A stretch of DNA of 57,832 nucleotides from Candidatus Nitrotoga sp. LAW (GTDB taxonomy: Bacteria; Pseudomonadota; Gammaproteobacteria; Burkholderiales; Gallionellaceae): positions 1-57,832 of the forward strand of contig QFXI01000030.1 of the NCBI GenBank assembly GCA_003402315.1. The letters run 5' to 3'. The stretch's first letter is position 1; the number at the start of each line of letters is the position of its first letter. The notes under the pieces were generated by a model. That model did not search any database. It saw only the letters and a program-made list of their open reading frames with translations, and was not told the origin of the DNA. Below are positions 1-8,105 of the stretch, one piece after another. A program made the position numbers and the translations under genes.

Positions 1-329
1 TTTTGGCTCGCTTATCTAGCCTGAAGATTCATAAATCGACACACACATCGCTGATTTTTAAAAAGCCATAAACCCTAAAATAGAGATCCTGATCTTTTGT
101 CCATGGCATGAACTCGAGTCAACATCTCTTGATTAATCGTCTACCAAGCCTTGCTTGCATTAATTTAATGTTTACATTATCGAGCAACTGAACTGAAAAG
201 CTATAGAACGTACTTACGGCACAAACGGAAATACCTCGTCCCACACCCCGCATTGCTGTTGCCCATACAGTTTACAGCTATACCACAGGCGTGTTTTCCA
301 GTTGCAATGAGAACATCACCTTAAATTAA
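1..329. other. Non-coding stretch before the IS5 relic
   Basis: I see no credible gene in this AT-rich stretch and no start codon with a good ribosome binding site. It may hold the end of something that lies outside the window. It ends where the terminal-repeat-like end of a decayed insertion element begins. Confidence 0.4.
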
Positions 330-1628
330 GGGCACCTCTATAAACCTCCTTGAATTTTGATCCTCGAAAGTTTGGTCTGGAACATTATACGGACTGAGCC
401 AAAACAGACAACTACCCGATGCAAAACAGCCTCTTCGACCTTGAGAACCACTACACCAGCCTGAGCAAGACTGAAGATCCATTGGAGCAACTCAATGCCA
501 TCATTAAAACTGGAAGATATTTCACTCCATCCTTGAGCGCATTAACGCTCAAGAACGCAAAAGCAAGGCTGGATGCAAGCCCCTATGCCGCATCCTGATG
601 TTCAAAATGCTCATCCTGCGAACCTGTATGGGTTGTCCGACGAGCGGCTCAGTACCAAGTCACGAACCGCCTGTCGTTCATGCGATTTTTGAGAGTTGAA
701 TTGACAGGCAATGCCCCCGATACGCGTACCGTATAGGCCTTTCGTGAATCCCTCAAAGAGCACAAACTCGCTGAGGTCTTGTTTGATCGCTTGAACCAAG
801 CACTTGCTAAGATGGGTATTGAACTCAAAAGCGGCCAGATCTATTGATGCCACCTTCGTAGCTGCGCCGATCCAGCGCAATGGCGGGAACAACAACGCCC
901 TCATCAAAGCTGGGACGGTGCCCATGCCGTGGGGACAAGTCACTAGCAGCCCAACAAACTAACCCACAAAGATACGGATGCACGCTAGGCTAAAAAAGGC
1001 GGGCAAAACCACTACAACTACAAGAACCACATCAATATCGACAAAGACACCAAGCCCATTGCCAGCCACGCCTATACGGATGCCAGCGTACATGGCAGCC
1101 AGATGTTTGAGGCGATACTGCGCAATCAGGACACGGGCGGTAAGCAGGTTTGGGCTGATAGCGCCTACCGCTCAGAAGAGCAAGAACAAAGCCCCAAAGA
1201 CAGCGAGCACACCAGCCAGATCAACGAGTGCGCCTACCGAAGCAAGCCATTGAACGAAAACTAAGAAATCAGCAATAAAGCCAAATCCTGCGTACGCGCA
1301 AGGGTTGAGCATGTCTTTGGGCACATGGGGCATGGCGGCATCTTTGTGCATTAGGTATTGCTCGCGCCAAGGTTAGCGTGACGTTGATGAATCTGGCCTA
1401 CAATCTGTAGTCGTGTTAAGGTACTGATTCGCAAAAAGACGTTTGGCTTTGAGTGCATCAGTGCGCCCAAAATCAGAATAGCGGCACGAGAGTGTTGCCA
1501 AGAGGCACAAAGGGAATCAATTGAACTAAAAAATCGACTTGAACATCGCAAAATTGCGCTCGATTTCAGAAAACTGACCAAATCATAGCGAATCCATCGC
1601 TCTGACGATGGATTTTATAGAAACTTCC
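330..1628 (+). mobile_element. Decayed IS5-family insertion sequence, about 1.3 kb
   Basis: The element encloses a broken IS5-type transposase. Its probable ends match imperfectly as an inverted repeat: GGGCACCTCTATAAA at 330-344 against GGAAGTTTCTATAAA read inward from 1628, 10 of 15 positions identical. A length near 1.3 kb suits IS5-group elements. No clear target duplication is visible: TTAA-like sequence flanks the left end and TATA-like the right, which is not a match. The many stops and frameshifts mark it as an old, immobile copy. Confidence 0.7.
419..1590 (+). pseudogene. IS5-family transposase pseudogene
   Basis: The relic starts at ATG 419 with MQNSLFDLENHYTSLSK, followed by DPLEQLNAII, a typical IS5-group N terminus. 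It then changes frame repeatedly. Recognisable pieces in order are FHSILERINAQERKSKAG (about 510-575), LMFKMLILR (about 597), GIELKSG with IDATFVAAPIQRN (about 813-880), NNALIKAG and VPMPWG (about 890-935), YKNHINIDKDTKPIASHAYTD (about 1018-1080), VWADSAYRSEEQEQ (about 1147-1190), RARVEHVFGHMG (about 1295-1330), MNLAYNL (about 1387) and a tail HRKIALDFRKLTKS ending near 1588. These pieces cover the whole DDE transposase including the region around its catalytic residues, but at least four frameshifts and several stops separate them. Short open frames on either strand here are fragments or shadows. Confidence 0.85.
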
Positions 1629-1805
1629 TATAGTGACCGATAACAAACGCCTTGACCACGGCAAGCTGGACATTTTTCGCATGTGCTTCCCCAAAAAAAT
1701 CGAAATACCAATGACAAGGATTCAATTTTCCGGGTTGTAAACAGCCTCTGTGATTGTGTTAAAATGTACAAGGTTGTCATATCGAAAACAATTCATTAGT
1801 TTCTC

Positions 1806-1889
1806 TGGTTCCGAGGAGCGCTGCGACCTTGCATCAAGCGAGGCCAGGCTTGGAACTCTAGGGTATATCTGTAGCAACGGCGCTCGTTC
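1806..1889 (+). promoter_or_regulatory. SAH (S-adenosylhomocysteine) riboswitch upstream of ahcY
   Basis: The sequence carries the conserved core CCGAGGAGCGCTGCGACC at 1811-1828, then CCAGGCTTGG at 1844-1853, then GCAACGGCGCTCG at 1874-1886. GTTCCGAG (1808-1815) pairs with CTTGGAAC (1849-1856) as the basal helix, with one G-U pair. GAGCGC (1816-1821) can pair with GCGCTC (1880-1885) as the pseudoknot. This arrangement is that of SAH riboswitches known from beta- and gammaproteobacteria, where SAH binding turns on SAH hydrolase. The last conserved helix lies about 25 bases before the ahcY start codon, so control of ribosome access is plausible. The nearest promoter-like sequence is TTAAAAT at 1759-1765, which is weak. 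Confidence 0.92.
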
Positions 1890-1911
1890 ATTAACTTGAA
1901 TGGAGAAAAAT

Positions 1912-3354
1912 ATGAACGCCGTTACCAACACTGTATTTACCGACTACAAAATTGCCGACATCAATCTTGCTCCCTGGGGACGCAAGGAAATTGCTATTGC
2001 CGAAACTGAAATGCCGGGTTTGATGGCAATTCGCGAAGAATATGCAGGCACACAACCGTTGCGTGGTTCACGCATCGCTGGTTCGCTACACATGACCATC
2101 CAGACTGCCGTGCTGATTGAAACCCTGAAAGCCTTAGGCGCAGAGGTACGCTGGGCTTCCTGCAACATATATTCCACCCAGGATCATGCGGCATCAGCCA
2201 TAGCCGCGGGCAATACACCGGTATTTGCCATTAAAGGCGAATCACTTGAAGAGTATTGGGAATATACCCATCGCATCTTCGAATGGCCTAACGACAATCA
2301 CGCCAACATGATTCTGGACGATGGTGGCGATGCGACCTTATTGTTACATCTGGGCGCGCGTGCCGAAATAGATGCGTCGCTTATCAGCAAGCCCACTTCA
2401 GAAGAAGAAAGTTTTCTGTATGCCGCAATTAAACAGCGCCTTGCTACACAGCCTGGCTGGTATTCTGAGCGTTTGGCGGCAATTAAAGGGGTGACGGAAG
2501 AAACTACAACTGGCGTACATCGGCTGTATCAAATGCATGCGCGCGGTGAACTGAAATTCCCTGGTATTAATGTCAATGATTCGGTTACCAAATCCAAATT
2601 TGACAACCTGTACGGTTGCCGAGAATCGCTTGTAGATGGCATTAAACGTGCAACCGATGTAATGATTGCGGGAAAGATTGCTGTTATTGCCGGTTACGGG
2701 GATGTGGGAAAAGGCTCAGCACAAGCAATGCGCGCGCTCTCTGCCCAAGTTTGGGTAACTGAAATTGATCCGATTTGCGCGCTGCAAGCTGCCATGGAAG
2801 GCTATCGTGTCGTGACCATGGATTATGCTGCTGAATATGGCGATATTTTCGTAACCTGCACTGGTAACTATCATGTGATCACTCATGAACATATGAAGAA
2901 AATGAAGAATCAGGCCATCGTGTGTAACATTGGCCATTTCGACAACGAAATCGACGTTGCCTCGCTTAAGGCTTACACGTGGGATAACATCAAACCACAA
3001 GTCGACCACATCATTTTCCCTACTGTAGATGGTCAACCCGGCAAGCGCATTATTTTGCTGGCCGAAGGCCGTTTGGTGAATCTGGGTTGCGGCACAGGCC
3101 ATCCTTCATATGTTATGAGCTCCTCATTTGCCAATCAGACCATCGCCCAGATCGAGTTATGGAGCGAGGCTAAAAAGGGCACCGGTAAGTATCCAATCGG
3201 TGTGTATACCTTGCCCAAACATCTGGATGAAAAAGTGGCGATACTGCAATTGAAGAAACTTAATGCACAGCTGAGCACACTAACAGACCAACAAGCCGCT
3301 TACATCGGCGTGCCTAAAGAAGGTCCTTACAAATCGGATCATTATCGCTACTAA
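1912..3354 (+). CDS. ahcY: Adenosylhomocysteinase (S-adenosyl-L-homocysteine hydrolase)
   Basis: This cytosolic NAD-dependent enzyme splits S-adenosylhomocysteine into homocysteine and adenosine, which relieves product inhibition of methyltransferases. The 480-residue product has the full bacterial length. Visible are the substrate-domain motif [25 protein letters not shown], the hinge segment [19 protein letters not shown], the Rossmann glycine motif [10 protein letters not shown] and the conserved C-terminal SDHYRY. I chose ATG 1912 because GGAG at 1902-1905 sits six bases before it; an in-frame ATG at 1900 overlaps that site and would add only four residues. The SAH riboswitch lies directly upstream. 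The small membrane-protein gene and metF follow on the same strand, consistent with one methyl-cycle transcript. Confidence 0.97.
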   Translation: MNAVTNTVFTDYKIADINLAPWGRKEIAIAETEMPGLMAIREEYAGTQPLRGSRIAGSLHMTIQTAVLIETLKALGAEVRWASCNIYSTQDHAASAIAAGNTPVFAIKGESLEEYWEYTHRIFEWPNDNHANMILDDGGDATLLLHLGARAEIDASLISKPTSEEESFLYAAIKQRLATQPGWYSERLAAIKGVTEETTTGVHRLYQMHARGELKFPGINVNDSVTKSKFDNLYGCRESLVDGIKRATDVMIAGKIAVIAGYGDVGKGSAQAMRALSAQVWVTEIDPICALQAAMEGYRVVTMDYAAEYGDIFVTCTGNYHVITHEHMKKMKNQAIVCNIGHFDNEIDVASLKAYTWDNIKPQVDHIIFPTVDGQPGKRIILLAEGRLVNLGCGTGHPSYVMSSSFANQTIAQIELWSEAKKGTGKYPIGVYTLPKHLDEKVAILQLKKLNAQLSTLTDQQAAYIGVPKEGPYKSDHYRY

Positions 3355-3400
3355 AACGTAAGCTTTGACACTCTCGAAAATAACCTCAAAGACACTCCTT

Positions 3401-3748
3401 ATGCGACTTATCCTGATCTGGATTTTCAATGCAATAGCACTGCTAGCGGTTGCTTACCTGTTGCCAGGTATCCATGTGGATGGTTTTATCTCCGCATTAA
3501 TTGCTGCATTAGTACTGGGCCTCATTAATACGCTTCTGCGGCCCTTTCTGATTCTGCTTACCCTGCCAGTCACTGTTCTATCACTTGGCCTGTTCATCCT
3601 GGTAATAAACGGTTTACTGTTCTGGTTTGCCGGTTCGGTGCTAAAAGGTTTCGAAGTCAATAGCTTTTGGGCAGGTGTGATCGGTGCTTTGTTATATAGT
3701 GCTTTCTCATTCGTACTATCACTGTTCCTGCGGCAAAAAATTTCGTAG
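3401..3748 (+). CDS. Small YvlD/phage-holin-4-like membrane protein
   Basis: The 115-residue product is almost entirely hydrophobic, with about four membrane segments (roughly residues 3-22, 25-44, 52-76 and 85-110), and matches the pattern of the phage_holin_4_2/YvlD family (N-terminal RLILIWIFNAIALL, then YLLPGI). Despite the name these are chromosomal genes and no phage function is implied. ATG 3401 gives the family's usual N terminus; an in-frame TTG at 3365 would add 12 polar residues. Neither start has a strong ribosome site. The gene sits between ahcY (46 bases upstream) and metF (21 bases downstream), so it is probably cotranscribed. Its role is unknown. Confidence 0.85.
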   Translation: MRLILIWIFNAIALLAVAYLLPGIHVDGFISALIAALVLGLINTLLRPFLILLTLPVTVLSLGLFILVINGLLFWFAGSVLKGFEVNSFWAGVIGALLYSAFSFVLSLFLRQKIS

Positions 3749-3769
3749 CAGGAACGGTGATCATTAATC

Positions 3770-4603
3770 ATGACAAACTCTAAATCGTTTAGTTTCGAAT
3801 TTTTTCCACCACAAACACAAGAGGGCGCAAACAAACTCGCCTCCGCACGCAGACAATTAGCAATACTTGAACCCGCATTTTTCTCGGTTACCTTCGGTGC
3901 AGGTGGCTCCACGCGTGAGCGCACCTTGGAAGCGGTACAGCAGATCAAAACTGACGGTTATGAAGCCGCGCCTCATTTATCTTGCGTCGGCTCCACACGC
4001 GAAAACATCCGCACGATTTTGCATACCTACAAAAATATGGGGATCAAACGCATCGTGGCACTGCGTGGCGACTTACCCTCCGGAATGGCCACCTCTGGCG
4101 AATTCCACTACGCCAATGAGCTAGTATCATTCATCCGCGCTGAGACTGGCGAGCACTTCCATATCGAGGTGGCGGCCTACCCAGAATTCCATCCACAAGC
4201 GAAATCGCCGCGCGATGACCTGTTAAACTTTAAACGCAAAGTAATGGCCGGAGCAAACTCTGCTATCACCCAATATTTCTACAACGCCGACAGCTACTTC
4301 CGCTTCGTTGAGGAATGTCGTAAGTTGGGCGTTACACTTCCCATCGTGCCCGGCGTAATGCCCATCATGAAATTCTCGCAGTTAGCGCGATTTTCAGATT
4401 TATGCGGTGCAGAAATTCCACGCTCGATACGAAAAATATTGGAAAGCTATGGCGATGACAACGAATCCGTACAGGCATTCGGCCTTGATGTTGTCACGCA
4501 ACTGTGTGAACGTCTGCTCGCCGGTGGTGCGCCCGGCCTCCATTTCTATACACTCAACCAGTCTGCCCCTTCAATGGAAATATGGAAACGCCTAGGACTT
4601 TGA
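3770..4603 (+). CDS. metF: 5,10-methylenetetrahydrofolate reductase
   Basis: This FAD enzyme reduces 5,10-methylene-THF to 5-methyl-THF, the methyl donor for methionine synthesis. The product is 277 residues, the usual length for bacterial MetF. Family motifs are FEFFPPQT near the N terminus (with the catalytic Glu), FFSVTFGAGGSTRERTL, PHLSCVGSTRENI, VALRGDLP, GANSAITQYFYN and PGVMPI. A weak AGGA lies far upstream at 3750-3753. The gene is the last of the ahcY cluster, so homocysteine made by AhcY and the methyl group made by MetF meet at methionine synthase, which is not encoded here. Confidence 0.96.
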   Translation: MTNSKSFSFEFFPPQTQEGANKLASARRQLAILEPAFFSVTFGAGGSTRERTLEAVQQIKTDGYEAAPHLSCVGSTRENIRTILHTYKNMGIKRIVALRGDLPSGMATSGEFHYANELVSFIRAETGEHFHIEVAAYPEFHPQAKSPRDDLLNFKRKVMAGANSAITQYFYNADSYFRFVEECRKLGVTLPIVPGVMPIMKFSQLARFSDLCGAEIPRSIRKILESYGDDNESVQAFGLDVVTQLCERLLAGGAPGLHFYTLNQSAPSMEIWKRLGL

Positions 4604-4650
4604 CAGCCCTGTGGTGATCGGCTACCCTCATCATACCCGATACATTAACT

Positions 4651-4706
4651 CTCTTGACTCAAGAGGCTGCTTTATGAATTACAATAACAACCATGTCGCA
4701 ACTTGA
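4651..4706 (+). promoter_or_regulatory. Hairpin and 10-codon upstream ORF overlapping the yqgE start
   Basis: CTCTTGA (4651-4657) and TCAAGAG (4659-4665) form a perfect seven-base inverted repeat with a one-base centre. The repeat contains the only good Shine-Dalgarno-like sequence here, AAGAGG at 4661-4666. That site is well spaced for ATG 4674, which opens a ten-residue peptide ([10 protein letters not shown]) in another frame and ends with TGA at 4704-4706, inside yqgE. The yqgE ATG at 4693 has no ribosome site of its own. What is seen is the geometry; translational control is an inference. Confidence 0.35.
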
Positions 4707-5253
4707 TTTCAGACATCATTTTCTAATTGCCATGCCCGCCATGGCAGATTCCCATTTTGCTAAAGCACTTGTTTACATTTGTGAGCACAATGAACAAGGG
4801 GCGTTAGGCATTATAGTGAACCGCCCGACTAATCTCACGCTTGGCGAGTTATTCGATCAAACTAAAATTCCGGTGAGCGGGTTTAAATTAAGTGGCATGC
4901 CGGTGTATTTTGGCGGGCCAGTGCAGACCGACCGAGGATTTGTATTGCATAAACCAGTAGGTCAATGGCAATCCACTCTGACCATCAACGACAATCTTGG
5001 CCTGACTACCTCCAGAGATATTCTGCTAGCGGTGGGTGCAGGGCTAGAACCCAAAAACCTGCTACTGACTTTGGGCTATTCCGGTTGGGCACAGGGGCAA
5101 TTAGAGCATGAGTTAACTCAAAATGCCTGGCTCACTGTACCTGCCTCTGAGCACATTTTATTTGAACTATCCTCAGAAGAACGCTTGCCTGCTGCAATGG
5201 CGCTGTTGGGCATAGATTATGCATCACTTTCAGAGTATGCAGGACATGCCTGA
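4693..5253 (+). CDS. yqgE: YqgE/AlgH family protein (UPF0301)
   Basis: The 186-residue product matches the UPF0301/AlgH family: it opens with [13 protein letters not shown], then [37 protein letters not shown] and a C-terminal [14 protein letters not shown]. The molecular function of the family is not established. It is almost always found directly before ruvX, as here, and the two genes overlap by a few bases. The start at ATG 4693 lacks a ribosome site and lies inside a short upstream reading frame, described separately. Confidence 0.93.
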   Translation: MSQLDFRHHFLIAMPAMADSHFAKALVYICEHNEQGALGIIVNRPTNLTLGELFDQTKIPVSGFKLSGMPVYFGGPVQTDRGFVLHKPVGQWQSTLTINDNLGLTTSRDILLAVGAGLEPKNLLLTLGYSGWAQGQLEHELTQNAWLTVPASEHILFELSSEERLPAAMALLGIDYASLSEYAGHA

Positions 5254-5704
5254 CGAAGGCATTACCATTACAGTACAAGGCCTTTTGCTTGGATTCGATT
5301 TTGGTACTAAACGCATCGGTGTGGCGGTAGGCAATTCTCTTTCTTGTACTGCACGGCCATTAACAACTTTGCATGGCGAACATAATGGGCAACGTTTTGC
5401 TTCTATCGGTGAGCTTATCCGTGAGTGGGAGCCATCTGCACTAGTAGTAGGGTTACCCAGTCATGATGATGGCACACCACACGAACTAACCCGCTTATGT
5501 CGCCGCTTCGCTCAGCGCCTCAAGGGGCGCTTTGCTTTGCCGACCATCTTAGTGGACGAACGCTACACCTCCATTGCCGCAAGTTCGCAACTGGCTAAGA
5601 TGGGTATACGTGGCATCAAGCAAAAGCCGCTGCTCGACCAGGTCGCAGCGCAGCAAATTCTGCAAGCCTATTTTGATGAGCCCGCGATAGAACAAATTCC
5701 ATGA
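5246..5704 (+). CDS. ruvX: RuvX/YqgF family RNase H-fold nuclease
   Basis: YqgF/RuvX proteins are RNase H-fold nucleases proposed to act in Holliday junction resolution and in 16S rRNA 5'-end processing. Visible motifs are [16 protein letters not shown] with the first catalytic Asp, ALVVGLP, VDERYTS, and the C-terminal [10 protein letters not shown] with another acidic residue. ATG 5246 gives 152 residues and overlaps the yqgE stop. In-frame ATGs at 5237 and 5219 would add 3 or 9 residues and are less typical of the family. The stop overlaps the pyrB start (ATGA at 5701-5704), so translation is probably coupled. Confidence 0.93.
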   Translation: MPDEGITITVQGLLLGFDFGTKRIGVAVGNSLSCTARPLTTLHGEHNGQRFASIGELIREWEPSALVVGLPSHDDGTPHELTRLCRRFAQRLKGRFALPTILVDERYTSIAASSQLAKMGIRGIKQKPLLDQVAAQQILQAYFDEPAIEQIP

Positions 5705-6654
5705 ATAATCCACAACTCAATAAACATGGCGAACTACAGCACTTGCTCTCTACTGAGGGATTGCCCGCACCTATTCTGCGCGGTATTTTAGACAGAGCGG
5801 CTTCCTTCATGAATCTGGCTGAAGGTCGCGACATTAAAAAACTACCATTACTGCATGGCAAATCAATATTCAACATTTTTTTTGAGAATAGCACCCGCAC
5901 CCGCACTACTTTCGAGATTGCTGCCAAACGTCTTTCGGCCGATGTAGTCAACTTGAACATTGGCTCTTCCTCCGCCAGCAAGGGCGAGACTTTACTTGAT
6001 ACTGTCGATAATTTATGCGCCATGCACGCCGACATGTTCGTAGTGCGCCACTCGCAGAGCGGCGCAGCTCACCTCATCGCCAAGCACGTTGCGCCGGAAA
6101 TCCATGTTATTAATGCTGGTGACGGACGCCATGCGCACCCAACACAAGCGCTGCTCGACATGTTCACCATTCGTCATTACAAGAAAGAGTTTCATAACCT
6201 GCGAGTGGCTATCATCGGCGATATATTGCATTCGCGCGTGGCGCGTTCGCAAATTCATGCGCTGACCACCTTGGGTGTGCCAGAAGTTCGCGTCATCGCC
6301 CCCAAGACATTATTACCAAGCTGCGTCGATAAACTTGGGGTGCAGGTGTATCACGACATGGCGCAAGGCTTGCGTGATGTGGATGTGGTAATGATGTTGC
6401 GCTTGCAGAATGAACGAATGCAGGATGCGGTGTTGCCCAGCGCACAAGAATATTTCAAGTACTATGGTCTCACCCCAGAAAAATTAGTACTAGCCAAAAC
6501 GGATGCTATCGTAATGCACCCGGGGCCGATGAATCGTGGTGTGGAGATCGATTCCAGCGTTGCGGACGGAACACAATCGGTGATCTTGCCACAAGTCACT
6601 TTTGGCATTGCGGTACGCATGGCGGTGATGAGCACCTTAGCGGGAGTTGGGTAA
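5701..6654 (+). CDS. pyrB: Aspartate carbamoyltransferase catalytic subunit
   Basis: PyrB condenses carbamoyl phosphate with aspartate, the committed step of pyrimidine synthesis. The 317-residue product has the carbamoyl-phosphate loop [25 protein letters not shown], the HPTQALLD motif and [12 protein letters not shown] near the C terminus. It overlaps ruvX by four bases and its stop shares one base with the downstream ATG. No pyrR or pyrI is present in the cluster. In organisms with this arrangement the catalytic chain forms a large complex with an inactive dihydroorotase-like protein, and the next gene is such a protein. Confidence 0.97.
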   Translation: MNNPQLNKHGELQHLLSTEGLPAPILRGILDRAASFMNLAEGRDIKKLPLLHGKSIFNIFFENSTRTRTTFEIAAKRLSADVVNLNIGSSSASKGETLLDTVDNLCAMHADMFVVRHSQSGAAHLIAKHVAPEIHVINAGDGRHAHPTQALLDMFTIRHYKKEFHNLRVAIIGDILHSRVARSQIHALTTLGVPEVRVIAPKTLLPSCVDKLGVQVYHDMAQGLRDVDVVMMLRLQNERMQDAVLPSAQEYFKYYGLTPEKLVLAKTDAIVMHPGPMNRGVEIDSSVADGTQSVILPQVTFGIAVRMAVMSTLAGVG

Positions 6655-7940
6655 TGAATATCCAAATTAAGAACGGGCATTTAATTGATCCAAAAAATCA
6701 GATTGATGGCCTCTGCGATTTATTTATCATAGCTGGTAAAGTAGCTGCTGTTGGCAGCGCGCCAGCAGATTTTGTGGCGCAACAGGTGATCGATGCGACA
6801 GGTCTTGTGGTTGCCCCTGGCTTGATCGATCTTGCCGCACGTCTGCGTGAACCGGGTTACGAATACAAGGCCACGCTTGAATCCGAGATGGATGCAGCAG
6901 TAGCAGGCGGCATCACAACACTGGCATGCCCACCGGATACCGATCCCCCACTGGATGAACCAGGTCTGGTAGAGATGCTCAAGTATCGCGCTCGGGAATT
7001 GAATAAAGCGCGTGTTTATCCGGTGGGTGCGCTGACCTATGGGCTGAAAGGTGCAGAACTTACCGAGATGGCTGAACTGGCCGATGCCGGTTGTATCGCC
7101 TTCAGTCAAGCCGATGCTACGCTTACTGACACTCGTGTACTGATGCGCGCCATGCAATATGCCGCCACCTTTGGTTTCAGTGTTTGGCTGCGCCCGCAAG
7201 ACAGCTTTCTTGCACGCGACGGTGTGGCACACGATGGCGAAGTGGCGACACGTCTGGGCTTACCCGCCATTCCGGTGTGTGCGGAGACCATTGCGCTGTC
7301 CACCATGTTGCAATTAGCGCGTGAGACCGGCGTGCGGCTACATATATGCCGTATCTCCAGTGCAGAAGGAGTAGCACTGGTGCGTACCGCCAAACAACAA
7401 GGACTGAGGCTTACCTGCGATGTGTCTGCCAACCATGTACATCTGTCCGAAATGGATATCGGTTTCTTTGATGCCAACTGCTATTTGGTACCACCGTTGC
7501 GCAGCCAGCGCGATCGCGATGCTTTGCATGCCGGTTTGCTCGACGGGTCAATCGACGCAATTTGTTCCGATCACACGCCAGTAGACGAGGATGCCAAGCA
7601 ACTGCCTTTTGCCGAGGCCGAAGCAGGTGCGACCGGACTGGAATTGCTACTACCGCTGGCACTTAAGTGGGCAAAGCAGGGCCGCCGTGCACTCACCGAT
7701 GGACTCGCTAAGATAACGCTACAGCCTGCCCGTATATTGGGTCTGGACGTTGGGCATCTATCTGTCGGAGCCGCTGCCGATGTGTGCGTGTTCGATCCAA
7801 ACAAGTACTGGAAAGTTGAATCTGCAGTATTGAAAAGCCAAGGGAAAAATACGCCATTCTTCGGTATGGAGCTACAAGGTCGCGTACACTATACCCTGGT
7901 TAATGGGCAACTTGTTTACCCATCAAAGGCCAGCCAATAG
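6654..7940 (+). CDS. pyrC': Dihydroorotase-like protein without its metal site (PyrC'-type)
   Basis: The 428-residue product has the amidohydrolase fold of class I dihydroorotases (AEAGATGLELLLPL, ICSDHTP around residue 306, and the C-terminal PFFGMELQGRV). The metal-binding HxH that should follow GLID is missing: residues 59-65 read DLAARLR instead of DxHxHLR, so both His ligands are replaced, by Ala61 and Arg63. The usual PHH segment also reads ANH. Such proteins in Pseudomonas and relatives are catalytically dead partners needed to assemble active PyrB. The ATG overlaps the pyrB stop, in keeping with a complex. A separate active PyrC is expected elsewhere in the genome. Confidence 0.9.
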   Translation: MNIQIKNGHLIDPKNQIDGLCDLFIIAGKVAAVGSAPADFVAQQVIDATGLVVAPGLIDLAARLREPGYEYKATLESEMDAAVAGGITTLACPPDTDPPLDEPGLVEMLKYRARELNKARVYPVGALTYGLKGAELTEMAELADAGCIAFSQADATLTDTRVLMRAMQYAATFGFSVWLRPQDSFLARDGVAHDGEVATRLGLPAIPVCAETIALSTMLQLARETGVRLHICRISSAEGVALVRTAKQQGLRLTCDVSANHVHLSEMDIGFFDANCYLVPPLRSQRDRDALHAGLLDGSIDAICSDHTPVDEDAKQLPFAEAEAGATGLELLLPLALKWAKQGRRALTDGLAKITLQPARILGLDVGHLSVGAAADVCVFDPNKYWKVESAVLKSQGKNTPFFGMELQGRVHYTLVNGQLVYPSKASQ

Positions 7941-8105
7941 CCTTGATTGTGGGGCAATCTGTAGATTTAGTTGGCCATTCGATAATGTGCTTTCCTAAAA
8001 ATAGTTGAAATTCGCTCAAAGCAAGGCGTGAAAAAATTTCACAGTACTATATATCTGAATCATTAGTGTCCTAACATTTGCATAAGCCATTACCTTTGAA
8101 AAGAT

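Noticed and set aside
611-1581. Several 70-110 codon frames over the IS5 relic
   Set aside because: They are fragments or antisense shadows of the decayed transposase.
3454-3948. 164-codon minus-strand frame over the YvlD-like gene and metF start
   Set aside because: It is antisense to two genes with clear protein families, and it has no family motif of its own.
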